Below are positions 7,968 through 14,536 of a stretch of 14,536 nucleotides of DNA, piece by piece (the first letter of the stretch is position 1; each line of letters starts with the position of its first letter). The notes under the pieces were generated by a model. That model did not search any database. It was not told where the DNA came from and saw only the letters and a program-made list of their open reading frames with translations. This DNA is from Fragilaria radians (lineage: Eukaryota > Bacillariophyta > Fragilariophyceae > Fragilariales > Fragilariaceae). Where the stretch lies: positions 12,606-27,141 of the forward strand of contig CAAAJI010000740.1 in the NCBI GenBank assembly GCA_900642245.1, in the 5' to 3' direction. A program made the position numbers and the translations under genes.

Positions 7968-8500
7968 TTAATAGTATCTGATGCATTGGTTATAAACGGC
8001 AGTGCAACGTGGGCATACAGGATAGCCACGGTCATCAATTAACCTCCCAATCAGGCAAAGTCAGAGGCAATAACATCTCCAGCTTTCATGCAGAATTATT
8101 GGGTGTATTGGCCACCTTAGTTGAGACAAGAGATTTTGACCGTGATACTAAGTATACAGTTTACTGTGATAACCAATCAGTGAGACTGTACCCAATGAAA
8201 AGTATACGGCCACAAGTTTCTTGGAGTGACTATGACTTGCTTTATGCATGTTATATCAATTATCACAAACAAGTTGTCTTTGAACATGTCAAAGGACACC
8301 AAGACACTACCCATCGTAGAAAGGTGCTATCAATTGACGCCCAACTTAACATATTAATGGACTTGCAATCCACAAAAGCCCACACCGACCCAACCATTAC
8401 TCAGGAACCAAGAAACACCAGTACCATATGCCTCAATGGCAAAGTCCTAACAGGCTTACAACATCATCGCAGAATGAAATTCATACCATCCGAATTACCA
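7968..8500 (+). pseudogene. retroelement RNase H domain
   Basis: The domain opens in one frame with LIVSDALVINGSATWAYRIA (first Asp codon 7980-7982) and shifts near 8030 into another frame. There it shows NNISSFHAELLGVLATLVE (Glu codon 8093-8095), VYCDNQSVRLY (Asp 8168-8170), FEHVKGHQDTTHRR (from 8285) and LNILMDLQ (final Asp 8360-8362). All four acidic residues of type I RNase H and the conserved His are present, so the active site is better preserved than those of the endonuclease and polymerase. RNase H removes the RNA strand during cDNA synthesis. The frameshift would still prevent translation as one protein. Confidence 0.8.
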
Positions 8501-9268
8501 ACTATTACAAGAAAAAATTTGGTGAAAACCATGATAAAGTTTTGTGGGACGTATTTTACAGTGTAGTCTTGCACTACCAAAGACTGCCTAGAGGAGTACA
8601 CAAGATGATTTATAACATAGCACCGACACAGCAGGTCCAATGCCAACAACAACATCTCACAGATGGATCACGCTTCTTCTGTAACGATAGCATCAAACCA
8701 TACTACACATTGTCACATGCCCTTCCCGCCATATGAACTGCAAATCCTTGTTGCTACAAGATATTCAAGGATTGTTGAAACTTAAAGGCACACAATAGAA
8801 CAATGAATTGACCTACACATATGAAGGAATACTTCAAATCACCAAGTCATCTGATCAAGAATGGATATTCCAGGATCAACTTGGTTGGTGCAGATGTATT
8901 CAAAGTTTTTTAGTACAGAGTGGCTTGAATACATATCTATAGTACAAGTAGTGGGAAAATCAGAAAAACAAATCCTTCAATAAATCATCCAAAGTATTTG
9001 GAAAGTCTTGAAGCTGGCGTGGTTACAGAGAAATGATGACATTGATCCAACATCACGAGACTACACTCAGATTCAAGATTACCAACACACAATTGATTTA
9101 AAGACCAAATGATTTACTTTAATGGGCAAAAGTGACCCGTTATTGCTTAGTGATGTTGACACCCGTGATAATCTTGCCTGTTGGGTGGCAATGTATCTTG
9201 ACACTCTTAGAGCTGAAATCGACACATTTGATCCCGATCTATGGATACAAGTCAAATCTAAACTCTGA
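8490..9268 (+). pseudogene. retroelement C-terminal tail
   Basis: Homology to the post-RNase H tail of this lineage passes through three frames. At about 8490-8736 it reads NYYKKKFGENHDKVLWDVF, LHYQRLPRG and KMIYNIAPTQQ. At 8733-8942 it reads CKSLLLQDIQGLLKL, TKSSDQEWIFQDQLGW and CIQSF, with TAG at 8796. From 9008 it reads LKLAWLQRNDD, RDYTQIQDYQHTID, then after TGA 9110 a final stretch with DNLACWVAMYLDTLRAEID and WIQVKSKL up to TGA 9266-9268. A zinc-binding CPxC...H region usual at about 8650-8720 is not clear. Function of the tail is not established. Confidence 0.55.
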
Positions 9269-9928
9269 GCACAATCCCTTGTAATGTAAAGGGCCGTTAA
9301 CCCCAGGGACTAGGGTTGGTGGGAATTCAAGTTATAATTAATCACTTTGGAGGACCGATAACTTAGAATAGCACCTAAAATACTTAAAATCAATTGAGGA
9401 CAATCTTCCGTTGAGAATGCAAGTGACAAATTACATAACCACCCGTGCTTGAAAAAACAGGATTAAAGTCCCTGTTTTTTCGACCTTAATTAAGCTTGAA
9501 GATTGAGACTTCTGTTAGCATATATGCCAAGTGTCAATGTAGCCCAAATCTCCTAGTACGGACGGTCTATCAGAGGAAGTAAAACTCTAGATGTTGAGAC
9601 AATATGGATTGGAAAGAAGTCGTTTTAGCAAAGACACTTCCTGGCAATCCCTTCTGGAAAAATAAAATATTTTTTGATGATCACACCCGATCGGAGCATT
9701 GAAGTATAGGCGCTTGAATGCATCATGCACTTCACCGCCAATCACATGTTTCTGGGATAAGTGAATGGGAGTGCTATCAACACTCCGGTGATAATTGGCA
9801 TACGGTTTTTATTCAAGAAACTGCTCTGAAAATATTCTCCCTGCGATGTGCACCCAGCCACCAAAATAATACACTATTGAAGAAGTGATAACTTGATAAA
9901 AAAGAGTAAAGTTGCTATTTGATGTTAA
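9269..9928. other. sequence downstream of the retroelement; no recognised gene apart from a hairpin
   Basis: This is probably the retroelement 3' untranslated region followed by host spacer; no poly(A) or simple-repeat tail marks the border. A 56-codon ATG frame at 9718-9888 (with HVSGISEWECYQHSGDNWH) follows directly after an in-frame TGA. It looks mildly coding-like but matches nothing known to me. Confidence 0.4.
9449..9483. repeat. strong inverted repeat (hairpin)
   Basis: The arm gaaaaaacagg (9451-9461) pairs perfectly with cctgttttttc (9471-9481) around a 9-base loop. A G-T pair and a T-A pair extend it outward to 13 pairs. The heptamer gcttgaa occurs at 9447-9453 and again at 9494-9500, just outside. 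It lies 183 bases past the last retroelement stop, so it may be a 3' structural signal of the element; a small independent palindrome is the alternative. Confidence 0.7.
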
Positions 9929-10425
9929 CAAGATCCAATAATTTTGTGGTCATCAATTACTCAAGATGTGAAACTAAATGATACCTCAATGCACACAAAA
10001 GTATGACATAAAGACTTTAAAGCATCGGAACCAACATTACAAAGTGATGCTTTAATTATTGCTAGTGTTGGGCATTTGTGTGGGGGCAACGACGAATCAT
10101 TTTTGCAGAAGTTGGTCAGTGTCATTTTTGAAAATTTCCCATTTGTGTCATAATCCATGTTCGTAATTGACCACATAGCGGTTAAATTCCACCTATTGCT
10201 GATATCCCAGAACTGTAAACAGCAAATCTCTATTTTTGGGCCTAAACTCACAATATATATGTTGGACCCGCTTCGCTAAATTTTATTCCAACGGATGAAA
10301 ATCAACGGATAGGTTTGTCGCCTACATGATACTTTTGTGTATGCCAACATGTAAATTTTATTCATAATTTGTTTCCACAAACGGGGCCTCTTTTAGCAAA
10401 ATCTACCTTTTCTTCCAAACAAGAC
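9929..10425. other. spacer upstream of the repeat-protein gene with a possible coding relic
   Basis: One + frame over 9929-10278 is interrupted only by TGA 10004 and TAA 10151 and contains TLQSDALIIASVGHLCGG and ESFLQKLVSVIFENFPF, which could be an old gene or transposon fragment. The - strand also has an open frame over 9961-10248 with no ATG at its start. Neither is recognised. Bases 10279-10425 precede the next gene and should hold its promoter and leader; no specific motif is evident. Confidence 0.35.
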
Positions 10426-11028
10426 ATGAATCTTCAGAGTGTTATCGAAAAGGTCACAGAATTGTGTTGTGCTGGAGATACTAAGACCACTGGAACGTCC
10501 ACAACATCCCAAACTGAATCGTCCAAGGAGGATGTATTGGAAGAACCCAAGCCTGTTGCGACATCTCCTGTCCAACCCACCACAAGTGTTGAATCCAAAC
10601 CAACAACGAAGTCATCCTTCACGGATCATGAGACGAAGCATGAATTCTTACTTTGGTCCGAATTATCTCCTTCGTTACAACAGGCTGCAACAGCATTGGG
10701 ATTTGATTCTACCATGTGGGATGCAGATGGTCATTCTGCTGAGGCATGGTGGAAACACTGGAAAGATTTGACCGAGGAAGAACGATCCGGAGCAGAAGCC
10801 TTGGGGTGGGATAAGGATGCCTGGGATCACAAGTACGAGCATTGTAAATTTCAGGATATTCCGGAGGCCGTAAAACGTGCTGCTCAATCAGTGGGATTCA
10901 CGGAAACTATGTGGGATGACGACACATGGCCAGAAGCAACGAAGCACAAATCATGGTCGGAGCTGACTGAAGAGGAGAAGCGAGCCTTTACAGTATTTGG
11001 GTATACGGAACCTACATGGGATCATTAA
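10426..11028 (+). CDS. small acidic protein with four W..L..EE..A...G....WD repeats
   Basis: This gene encodes 200 residues from the first ATG of an open frame that has no upstream ATG in this window. Residues 1-15 form a short helix-like start. Residues 16-70 are a low-complexity Thr/Ser/Pro/Glu linker. Residues 71-200 contain four related units of 23 residues at 77-99, 112-134, 142-164 and 177-199. The second and fourth start WKDLTEEE and WSELTEEE; all four end in a Trp-Asp pair (98-99, 133-134, 163-164, 198-199) preceded by a G[FWY] about 6 residues earlier. Unit three has Phe for the opening Trp. I associate such repeats with proteins of diatoms and related algae, where their role is unknown; binding or scaffolding is a guess. 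No signal peptide or membrane segment is visible. An AATAAA lies 32 bases after the stop. The gene converges with the transporter gene downstream. Confidence 0.85.
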   Translation: MNLQSVIEKVTELCCAGDTKTTGTSTTSQTESSKEDVLEEPKPVATSPVQPTTSVESKPTTKSSFTDHETKHEFLLWSELSPSLQQAATALGFDSTMWDADGHSAEAWWKHWKDLTEEERSGAEALGWDKDAWDHKYEHCKFQDIPEAVKRAAQSVGFTETMWDDDTWPEATKHKSWSELTEEEKRAFTVFGYTEPTWDH

Positions 11029-11059
11029 GACAAGGGCCGTGAGCTAATGGTATCTGTAG

Positions 11060-11065
11060 AATAAA
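11060..11065 (+). promoter_or_regulatory. candidate polyadenylation signal
   Basis: A perfect AATAAA occurs 32 bases after the stop of the repeat-protein gene. The position is plausible for a 3'-end signal, but such a hexamer is common in AT-rich spacers. Confidence 0.35.
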
Positions 11066-11240
11066 TGTATGCTTGTTGTCATGTGAGATCAGAAATTAAA
11101 GAATTAAAGAAAATTGTTATGATTATTTAATAAGGTGGGTTTATCTATCGTTGCTGATAGGGATTGACAATGTGCAGTTGATGAACATTTTTGTTTTACA
11201 TGGTTACTCAAAGTGAGAAAAATCAATTCTCAAAAACGTG

Positions 11241-11807
11241 TCAATGTGCATGAGTCACTCCCGGATCAATACCAACCAAGCATATACCTCCAATGAGTAG
11301 AGCCACTCCTAACCATCCATTCCATTGCAATGATTCACCCAACAAAATTGTTCCCAATAGGGTACCAAACATGACACTTCCTCCAATGATAATCGGTATT
11401 GTCTGTACGGCGGGGACGCCCATACCAGAAACCATAAAAGAAATCATTTCCGCCATCCCCACGGAAATACCAGCACACACTGCCCATTGGACACCTTTCC
11501 AATCCCATGGTAAAAAGGGGGTGTCATTCGAAATAATATTTGTATCGTCATCATTACTATCATCCATGACAACATCTTTGTAATGCTCCTTGTGCTCTGT
11601 AGATGTCTCTCGAAGATAAATAAAGAGTAGCAGGGCTATTCCCAAAAATGCTGCCACAAATTGCAATATAACTCCACCGAGCACAGGATTCATCGAATAG
11701 GAACCCTTTTTAATAAAGATATTGTAGAAGGCATAAGATAATGCACAAACTAATGCTGGAGCAATCCATTCTATTAAAGGAGGCTGTTCAATGGCAAAGG
11801 ATTCCAT
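11241..11807 (-). CDS. EamA/DMT-superfamily membrane transporter, single-domain (half-size)
   Basis: This gene encodes 188 residues from the ATG at 11807 to TGA at 11241. The frame is open further upstream but without another ATG nearby. Five membrane segments are predicted by hydrophobicity: about 14-32, 41-65, 106-128, 133-156 and 163-180. A hydrophilic, very acidic loop (66-105, with MDDSNDDDTN) lies between the second and third. The closing LLIGGICLVGID and the internal SYAFYNIFIKKG and IPIIIGGSVMFGT boxes are typical of an EamA repeat. Most drug/metabolite transporters have two such repeats (10 helices); this protein has only one and would have to dimerise, like small bacterial members. 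Substrate is unknown. It is convergent with the repeat-protein gene and divergent from ATE1. A perfect TGACGTCA lies 132 bases upstream of its ATG. Confidence 0.82.
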   Translation of the reverse strand: MESFAIEQPPLIEWIAPALVCALSYAFYNIFIKKGSYSMNPVLGGVILQFVAAFLGIALLLFIYLRETSTEHKEHYKDVVMDDSNDDDTNIISNDTPFLPWDWKGVQWAVCAGISVGMAEMISFMVSGMGVPAVQTIPIIIGGSVMFGTLLGTILLGESLQWNGWLGVALLIGGICLVGIDPGVTHAH

Positions 11808-12731
11808 AAAATAATGGGATGTGTGTAGCAACGATAAATTATTCCTCGTGTAATCCCTGGTTTCGGGTTGTCAAGAATGTAGTGGTATGGGTGAGTGGTG
11901 GTATGGAAAACATACAAGAAACATACAGCTGACACTCATGACGTCATTTCGATGAGAATGCAAATGATTTAGTATTGAATTTGTGTGAGAAAATGCACAT
12001 GATCGTGAAGTTTGAAGTTACGGAATCTATACTCTTTTTCATTCATACTCCCGGTGCACCCCACAGTTTTCTTCTCACAGTCACAGTATACCATGTAGAA
12101 TGCTAACTGCAATATAATTCTCGCCTCTATGAGTGCTATCTATCATTGTAATCTTACGACCATTTTTCTGTTGGGGCACTCACTGTGTGTCGTGGTGGAT
12201 ACCTACTGTATATATAATGACAGTAACTTTACGATAGTATTTTGTTTGGCGCCAACAAAGCCATAGTGCATCTTACATGTTCCAATCAACCACAGGATAT
12301 AGCAGTATGCTTTATATTTGAATGACTCCATCACGGTGCCTGGATTATACTCATTATTTGCAAACAAAAACTATAAAGTGTAGAATGTAAAATTCGATCA
12401 TACTTTGTTTCGTATCACATTTTTATGTTTATCTCCAAAAAAATGTACTTTGGCGTGACAGGTTATTTTCACTTCTCACAATATAAATTTGTAATACTTT
12501 GTATTTCACAACAACAAATACAAGAATTACCGAATGAATAAGATGGTGAAGTCCGCAACAGAAATATTTAAAAAAATTCAAAAAGGTGTCAGAAAAATTC
12601 ACATGCAATGATGTCGGATATCCCTAACCTTTTGGACGATTTCATACGTTCCCTGGTACCTATAGGGTCACATTATTTTCATTGGTCAACGAACGAAAAG
12701 TCCAAAACGTAGTTTCGAAATCACACTTGCG
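11808..12731. other. divergent intergenic region between the transporter and ATE1 genes
   Basis: These 924 bases have no recognised gene. They must hold the promoters of both flanking genes. Visible motifs are the TGACGTCA palindrome at 11939-11946 and a TATATATAAT run at 12209-12218, about 510 bases before the ATE1 ATG and so unlikely to be its TATA box. An in-frame TAG at 12663 precedes the ATE1 start with no ATG between. Confidence 0.6.
11939..11946. promoter_or_regulatory. perfect CRE-type bZIP site TGACGTCA
   Basis: The 8-bp palindrome TGACGTCA is 132 bases upstream of the transporter ATG. TGACGT cores act as CO2/cAMP-responsive elements bound by bZIP factors in diatom carbonic anhydrase promoters (established for Phaeodactylum). 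That this copy is used, and for which of the two divergent genes, is inference from position. Confidence 0.4.
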
Positions 12732-14384
12732 ATGCATAATGTACCTTGTAGGATTCGATTGTGTGGTCAATCCTTGTCTCATTGTGGATACTGCAACGGC
12801 GATCGAGCGTCACTTGTGTTGAGGTCCAAGAATGACTCATCCAAATCGTATGGAATATTAATTCCCTCGGATCTTTCACCACAAATGTATCATATTCTTT
12901 TACATCGTGGATGGCGTCGATCTGGTCAACATTTGTATCTGCCTGATAACTGGGATACTTGTTGTCCTGCCTATACGATACGACTGCCCGTTTCAGAATT
13001 CGTCCCGTCAAAGAGTCAACGGAAAGTATTGGCACGCATGAAGCGACATTTAGAGCGAAGGCATGGAACACCGACTACAACTCCCAGAAACGTCTCTTCA
13101 ATGGATCAAAGTAACAATATTTCATTCATAGCTCAATTGAATGAATGGACGACTTGTATCATTCAAGACCTTACAAAACTCAAAACCCTACCTACGCCTG
13201 TGCGGTACAAAGTAACATCAAATGACCGGGAGGACTCCATAATTGTGATATCTACAATCTGCGCTGCCATAGCTGGTCCATCGAAGGGAAAATATGATCG
13301 AAATGTTCTGGCAAAAGAAGTTGTTCAACGTCTTCAAAGTAGTTGCCCTTCCTGGTTGGACATACACGCACACGAACCCAGTGGTCAAATTGTATGTCAA
13401 ATTCCCAAGGATAAACTTCCCAACACGAGTGAAACCATAGAAAGGGCAATATCCATGGAAACAGAAGTTTTGCCCGAAGACGAATTGGGAAATTGGTTTC
13501 AAAATGTTTTCCCAAGCATTGAGGTTCATGAACCATACACAATCACTATCACTACGCTTCCAGCAGAAGAATCATCTCTGATGCCTGATGTGCATCAACT
13601 TTATTTTGAATATCAGCAACATGTGCACAAGGATCCTAATCCGCTTTCGAATGAAGGCAAGGTAGATTGGGGTGATGCGAGCACTGAGTACATTAAGCAA
13701 GCAACGGATATGATACATGCAACATACCCCGACCTGTCGACCACCGATACGATGAAAATGATGTCTTCCTTTTCGTCCTTCTTTCGATTTTTGGTAGAAA
13801 CACCCCTGATCAACACAAAATCCTATGGGACATTCCATCAACATTATCGTATTAATGGAATACTGATAGCTGTGGGTGTCGTGGATATATTGTTGGAAGG
13901 GATGAGCAGTGTGTATGCATTTTATCATTCCGAATTCGCGCGCACTCTTTGTCCGTTGGGTAAATTTATGATTCTAAAGGAGATTGAATATTGTCAACAA
14001 AACAACTTGCCTTATTATTACTTAGGCTATTACATTCACTCGTGTGGCAAAATGAAATACAAGGCAGACTACGTCCCCTCACAACTATTATGCCCCGACA
14101 CGTTTCGATGGATTCCAGCCAAAGAGGGACAAACCATCCTTGATCGTGAATCCCCTATGCGACATATTTGTCGGTTGTCTCCTGACTCTATACTTCCCGA
14201 GGCAGCTGTACAGGACCTATCAGCAATTACCGAATCTGTGCAATTGTATGTGGGTATTCCCAATCATGTCAACGTCACCATGTTGAATACCAATGGTCAA
14301 GAGATTGTCCGACCATTACTGGAGGAATTCGTCCGTCATGTTGGACCTGACGTAAGTCGTCAGTGTATTGTAAAATTAGCATGA
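12732..14384 (+). CDS. ATE1: arginyl-tRNA--protein transferase (ATE1)
   Basis: This gene encodes 550 residues, complete and without introns. The enzyme transfers Arg from Arg-tRNA to N-terminal Asp, Glu or oxidised Cys of proteins, marking them for the Arg/N-degron pathway in cytosol and nucleus. The N-terminal domain (about 11-115) shows CGYC (Cys18, Cys21), HRGWRRSG at 58-65, DTCCPAYTIRL with the paired Cys77-Cys78 (the four Cys known to hold an Fe-S or zinc centre in other ATE1 proteins) and VPSKSQRKVLARMKRH. The C-terminal GNAT-like domain (about 285-475) shows FEYQQHVHKDPN, FLVETPL, GTFHQHYRINGILIAVGVVD, SSVYAFYHSEF, PLGKFMILKEIEYC, YYYLGYYIHSCGKMKYKADY and PSQLLCPDTFRW. Length is close to yeast and human ATE1 (about 500-520), with extra residues mostly in the linker between domains. 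ATG 12732 is chosen because an in-frame TAG at 12663 precedes it and no other ATG intervenes. Confidence 0.97.
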   Translation: MHNVPCRIRLCGQSLSHCGYCNGDRASLVLRSKNDSSKSYGILIPSDLSPQMYHILLHRGWRRSGQHLYLPDNWDTCCPAYTIRLPVSEFVPSKSQRKVLARMKRHLERRHGTPTTTPRNVSSMDQSNNISFIAQLNEWTTCIIQDLTKLKTLPTPVRYKVTSNDREDSIIVISTICAAIAGPSKGKYDRNVLAKEVVQRLQSSCPSWLDIHAHEPSGQIVCQIPKDKLPNTSETIERAISMETEVLPEDELGNWFQNVFPSIEVHEPYTITITTLPAEESSLMPDVHQLYFEYQQHVHKDPNPLSNEGKVDWGDASTEYIKQATDMIHATYPDLSTTDTMKMMSSFSSFFRFLVETPLINTKSYGTFHQHYRINGILIAVGVVDILLEGMSSVYAFYHSEFARTLCPLGKFMILKEIEYCQQNNLPYYYLGYYIHSCGKMKYKADYVPSQLLCPDTFRWIPAKEGQTILDRESPMRHICRLSPDSILPEAAVQDLSAITESVQLYVGIPNHVNVTMLNTNGQEIVRPLLEEFVRHVGPDVSRQCIVKLA

Positions 14385-14536
14385 TACCTATGATTCTCGA
14401 CAAGTATTGCCACCTTGTTGACAAATTCCTTTCCGATGTATGCCTTCATATAGAAGACTTTGGGATTCAAAAACGTTGGACATTTCCTCCAAGTCTTAAC
14501 GCTGTGACGACAGGAAATTGTAACCCCTAATGTAAT
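14385..14536. other. ATE1 downstream region; ambiguous short open frames
   Basis: An ATG frame at 14390-14530 encodes 46 residues (MILDKYCHLVDKFL at the start). On the opposite strand a frame without stops runs from the window edge to a TGA at 14360-14362, slightly overlapping the ATE1 end, and could be the 3' end of a convergent gene (it contains KVFYMKAYIGKEFVNKVAI). Neither is recognised, and the window ends before either can be judged. Confidence 0.25.

Larger units (their letters stand above)
4235..9268 (+). mobile_element. non-LTR retrotransposon (endonuclease - reverse transcriptase - RNase H), decayed
   Basis: One long polyprotein can be traced through all three forward frames. Its order is an APE-like endonuclease (about 4250-5100), a linker (to 5480), reverse transcriptase (5481 to about 6790), thumb and connection (to 7929), RNase H (7968 to about 8490) and a C-terminal tail ending at TGA 9266-9268. 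No LTRs, integrase or protease are seen, which together with the endonuclease marks it as non-LTR. Numerous in-frame stops and frameshifts, a 133-bp internal duplication and lost catalytic residues show it is inactive. The box RTSPFGVHLGHYK (5961-5999) is characteristic of a lineage common in algal and diatom genomes. I cannot assign the clade by eye. The 5' and 3' borders are not defined: no poly(A) tail or target duplication was recognised, so the given limits are those of recognisable coding sequence. Confidence 0.85.

Noticed and set aside
7188..9061. 14-bp direct repeat caacatcacgagac at 7188 and 9048
   Set aside because: Both copies fall inside retroelement coding sequence, with no flanking similarity; probably chance.
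9451..9481. Hairpin followed by T run as a bacterial terminator
   Set aside because: The context is eukaryotic nuclear DNA, so intrinsic termination does not apply; listed as an inverted repeat instead.
9961..10251. Minus-strand open frame of 96 codons
   Set aside because: It has no ATG at its start and no recognisable domain; the length is within what AT-rich spacer can give. Kept only as a note in the spacer entry.
10393..10887. Overlapping open frames on both strands within the repeat-protein gene
   Set aside because: They are shadows: only the frame starting at 10426 shows the regular repeat pattern.
11958..11965. ATGCAAAT octamer near the CRE box
   Set aside because: Octamer sites are meaningful with animal POU factors; in this organism a chance match is more likely.
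12209..12218. TATATATAAT as the ATE1 TATA box
   Set aside because: It lies about 510 bases before the start codon, too far without evidence for a long leader.
13218..13928. Several minus-strand open frames of 60-118 codons across this stretch
   Set aside because: They lie entirely antisense to ATE1, whose motifs are unmistakable, and show no family features.
1..14536. CRISPR array, tRNA, rRNA, bacterial operon or plasmid features
   Set aside because: No regularly spaced repeats, cloverleaf or rRNA-like stretches were seen, and all identifiable genes are eukaryotic in type.

Overview
The window looks like nuclear DNA of a eukaryotic alga, most likely a diatom or another stramenopile. The reasons are intron-free host genes, a complete eukaryotic arginyl-tRNA-protein transferase, a small acidic protein built of W..L..EE..A...G....WD repeats (a repeat I associate with diatom and related algal genomes), and a non-LTR retroelement whose reverse transcriptase carries an HLGHYK box common in algal elements. 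The organism call is inference; no rRNA or organelle marker is present.

Layout. Positions 1-847 are AT-rich, with only weak traces of decayed coding sequence. Positions 857-3652 are one complete but dead Mutator-like (MULE) DNA transposon with 36-bp terminal inverted repeats and a 9-bp target-site duplication (848-856 and 3653-3661, 8 of 9 bases equal). Its transposase is broken by stops and frameshifts but still shows, in order, a FAR1/WRKY-GCM1-like zinc finger, the MULE DDE domain, a SWIM finger and a basic tail. Positions about 3662-9268 hold a decayed non-LTR retrotransposon with an APE-like endonuclease, reverse transcriptase, connection region, RNase H and C-terminal tail, spread over all three forward frames and containing an internal 133-bp tandem duplication. 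Positions 9269-10425 are intergenic with a strong hairpin and coding-like relics.

Host gene island. From 10426 onward the sequence is intact and single-copy in character: a WD-motif repeat protein (10426-11028, +), a half-size EamA/DMT membrane transporter (11241-11807, -) convergent with it, then a 924-bp divergent intergenic region containing a perfect TGACGTCA box, and ATE1 (12732-14384, +). These three genes show no obvious shared pathway. ATE1 acts in the Arg/N-degron pathway, the transporter is a membrane protein of unknown substrate, and the repeat protein has no assigned role.

I did not find a clear new multi-gene system. The most useful signals are a consistent CpG-to-TpG/CpA decay pattern across both transposons, including Asp-to-Asn changes at key positions; the self-palindromic MULE ends with clustered CGGAGA motifs; the tandem duplication inside the endonuclease; and the repeat protein.
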